Position numbers and translations under genes: made by a program. Below are positions 5,981 to 7,057 of a DNA stretch of 7,057 nucleotides, piece after piece. The first letter of the stretch is position 1, and each line of letters starts with the position of its first letter. This stretch comes from Tannerella sp. (GTDB lineage Bacteria; Bacteroidota; Bacteroidia; Bacteroidales; Tannerellaceae): contig JAISEZ010000137.1 in assembly GCA_031263835.1 (NCBI GenBank), positions 1 to 7,057 on the forward strand. Reading direction: 5' to 3'. A model generated the notes under the pieces. That model ran no database searches. It had not been told where the DNA came from and worked only from the letters and a program-made list of their open reading frames with translations.

Positions 5981-7051
5981 ATGAAACGTTTCTGTTTTTT
6001 ACTGATAATATCCGGCGCAATGCTTGCAACGGTTGCGATGCAGGCGCAGGAAGAGCGCCGTGCGCCGCGCGCCGGTCGCGGAACCGAACGCGGCAGCCGG
6101 CAGGCAAATGAAAACAACAGCGGCCTGCCGGAACTGACCGTGCGGGCGCAGAACATGAACCGGCTGCTCAACCAGGACGTCGGCAACGCCCGCTGGATGC
6201 GCGTGATATACCGTCAACTGGACATGCTGAACGAGAAAAACGCGCCCCTGTACTACCCCGTCGCGCCGATGAACGGCATGATGAACCTCTTCACAACCAT
6301 CTTCCAGCTGGCCGGCGACGGCAAACTGCCCATCTACCAGTACCTTGACGGCTACGAGATATTCGACGAGGCACACAGGGCAAACTTCAAGGATGTGCTC
6401 GACCGCTTCGAAATCCTCTATGAGACGGTGCCCGGCAACGCGCAGGAACGCTTTGTCATCAACGAAAGCGACGTGCCCTCGGAAGAAGTGAAGTCCTTCT
6501 ACATAAAGGAAGCCTGGTATTTCGACCAGAACAACTCGGTCTATGATGTGAAAACCCTTGCCATCTGCCCCATCATCACCCGCATGATGGACATCGGCGA
6601 CCAGACGACGCCCATGTTCTGGGTGCCTTACGAAGAGATACGCCCCTACGTGGCCAACAACTACATCATGACCTCGAACGTGAACAACGCCAAGACCTTC
6701 ACGGTGGACGACTATTTCCGCCGCCGGATGTTCGAAGGCGAAATCATCAAAACGGAGAACCTGCTCAACCTCCCCCTGCAAGCTTACTGCTCACCGGACT
6801 CGATGAAAATCGAACAGGAACGGATTGAGGCGGAGCTGGTCGCATTCGAGAAAGCCCTCTGGTTCCAGCCCGACACCACGCAGGTAGCCTCGACCGACAG
6901 GAAGGCGTCCAAACGCGCCTCTGCCCGCAAGTCGAGCGCCGCCAAGCCGGAAAAGAAGGAGAAGGAGAAAGAGAAGGAAAAGAAAAACAGCGCCGCCGCA
7001 CCCAAGGCGGAGAAATCCGCCCCGACCCGCAGCGTCCGGCGCGGAAGGTGA
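5981..7051 (+). CDS. gldN: GldN/PorN, periplasmic T9SS ring protein with Lys/Glu-rich tail
   Basis: GldN binds the lipoprotein GldK to form the ring beneath the outer membrane and is the contact for the GldM shaft. The 356-residue product starts at ATG 5981 with a signal peptide (MKRFCFLLIISGAMLATVAM, likely cleavage after MQA at 22). A basic Arg/Gly-rich stretch follows (RRAPRAGRGTERGSR, about 26-40). The GldN domain runs from about 50 to 295, including NARWMRVIYRQLDMLNEKNA, LYYPVAPMNGMMNLF, GDGKLPIYQYLDGYEIF, ALWFQPD and the paired SFYIKEAWYFDQNNSVYDVK. From about 304 to the end it is low-complexity and very basic (RKASKRASARKSSAAK, then KEKEKEKEKK, ending SVRRGR). It is the last gene of the operon visible here, and only six bases follow the TGA. 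Both ends look intact. Confidence 0.95.
   Translation: MKRFCFLLIISGAMLATVAMQAQEERRAPRAGRGTERGSRQANENNSGLPELTVRAQNMNRLLNQDVGNARWMRVIYRQLDMLNEKNAPLYYPVAPMNGMMNLFTTIFQLAGDGKLPIYQYLDGYEIFDEAHRANFKDVLDRFEILYETVPGNAQERFVINESDVPSEEVKSFYIKEAWYFDQNNSVYDVKTLAICPIITRMMDIGDQTTPMFWVPYEEIRPYVANNYIMTSNVNNAKTFTVDDYFRRRMFEGEIIKTENLLNLPLQAYCSPDSMKIEQERIEAELVAFEKALWFQPDTTQVASTDRKASKRASARKSSAAKPEKKEKEKEKEKKNSAAAPKAEKSAPTRSVRRGR
6949..6987 (+). repeat. 39-base all-purine tract encoding the GldN Lys/Glu tail
   Basis: Every base from 6949 to 6987 is A or G, made of GAGAAG/GAAAAG-like units. It encodes alternating Lys and Glu in the GldN tail. Such tracts can slip in replication and may form unusual DNA structures. 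It lies in a part of the protein with no recognisable fold, so length changes in multiples of three would be tolerated. Confidence 0.7.
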
Positions 7052-7057
7052 AAAAAC

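Noticed and set aside
5999..6781. 260-codon open frame on the - strand opposite gldN
   Set aside because: The product is a Val/His/Gly-rich mixture without family features, lying fully within gldN.
7040..7057. Terminator after gldN
   Set aside because: Only six bases follow the stop codon, so no hairpin can be assessed.
1..7057. A previously undescribed system
   Set aside because: The five intact genes are the well-known T9SS core. The remaining DNA is remnants and repeats, with no set of intact unknown genes that could form a new system.

Overview
The window comes from a member of the Bacteroidota, most likely a Bacteroidales-type genome. The main evidence is a complete, co-directional porP-gldK-gldL-gldM-gldN cluster on the + strand (726-7051). 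It encodes the trans-envelope core and motor of the type IX secretion system (T9SS), a machine confined to this phylum. Having a porP-family gene directly ahead of gldK follows the Porphyromonas gingivalis porPKLMN order; in Flavobacterium the cluster is usually gldKLMN alone. Supporting signs are a TAnnTTTG-type promoter element and A-rich leaders with little Shine-Dalgarno sequence.

Layout. Positions 1-80 hold a Bacteroidota-style promoter and a perfect 12-bp tandem repeat. They lead into the N-terminal arm domain of a tyrosine recombinase (about 80-215) that has lost its core and catalytic domains. From about 216 to 662 there are protein-like segments that alternate between two + frames. 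I read these as a decayed gene for an uncharacterised Bacteroidota protein, joined to the integrase stub. Positions 663-725 are a short gap with a 14-bp palindrome just before porP. From 726 to the end, five genes follow with gaps of 31, 24, 61 and 24 bases, consistent with one operon. The 61-base gap before gldM is almost entirely a degenerate 8-bp repeat.

How the genes work together (established for the family). GldK, an outer-membrane lipoprotein, and GldN, a periplasmic protein, form a large ring under the outer membrane. GldL and GldM form the inner-membrane motor, which uses the proton-motive force; GldM spans the periplasm to reach the ring. PorP/SprF-family proteins are outer-membrane beta-barrels tied to the secretion and surface-attachment side. 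Cargo carries a C-terminal T9SS signal; no cargo gene and no Sov/SprA translocon gene lies in this window.

This is a known system, not a new one. The unusual points are local: the decayed integrase/hypothetical junction, the repeats in the leader and between gldL and gldM, the Gly-rich linker and Pro/Gln tail of GldL, and the Lys/Glu tail of GldN. GC content rises from about 36% at 1-240 (hand count) to about 69% in a sample of gldM (5221-5340).
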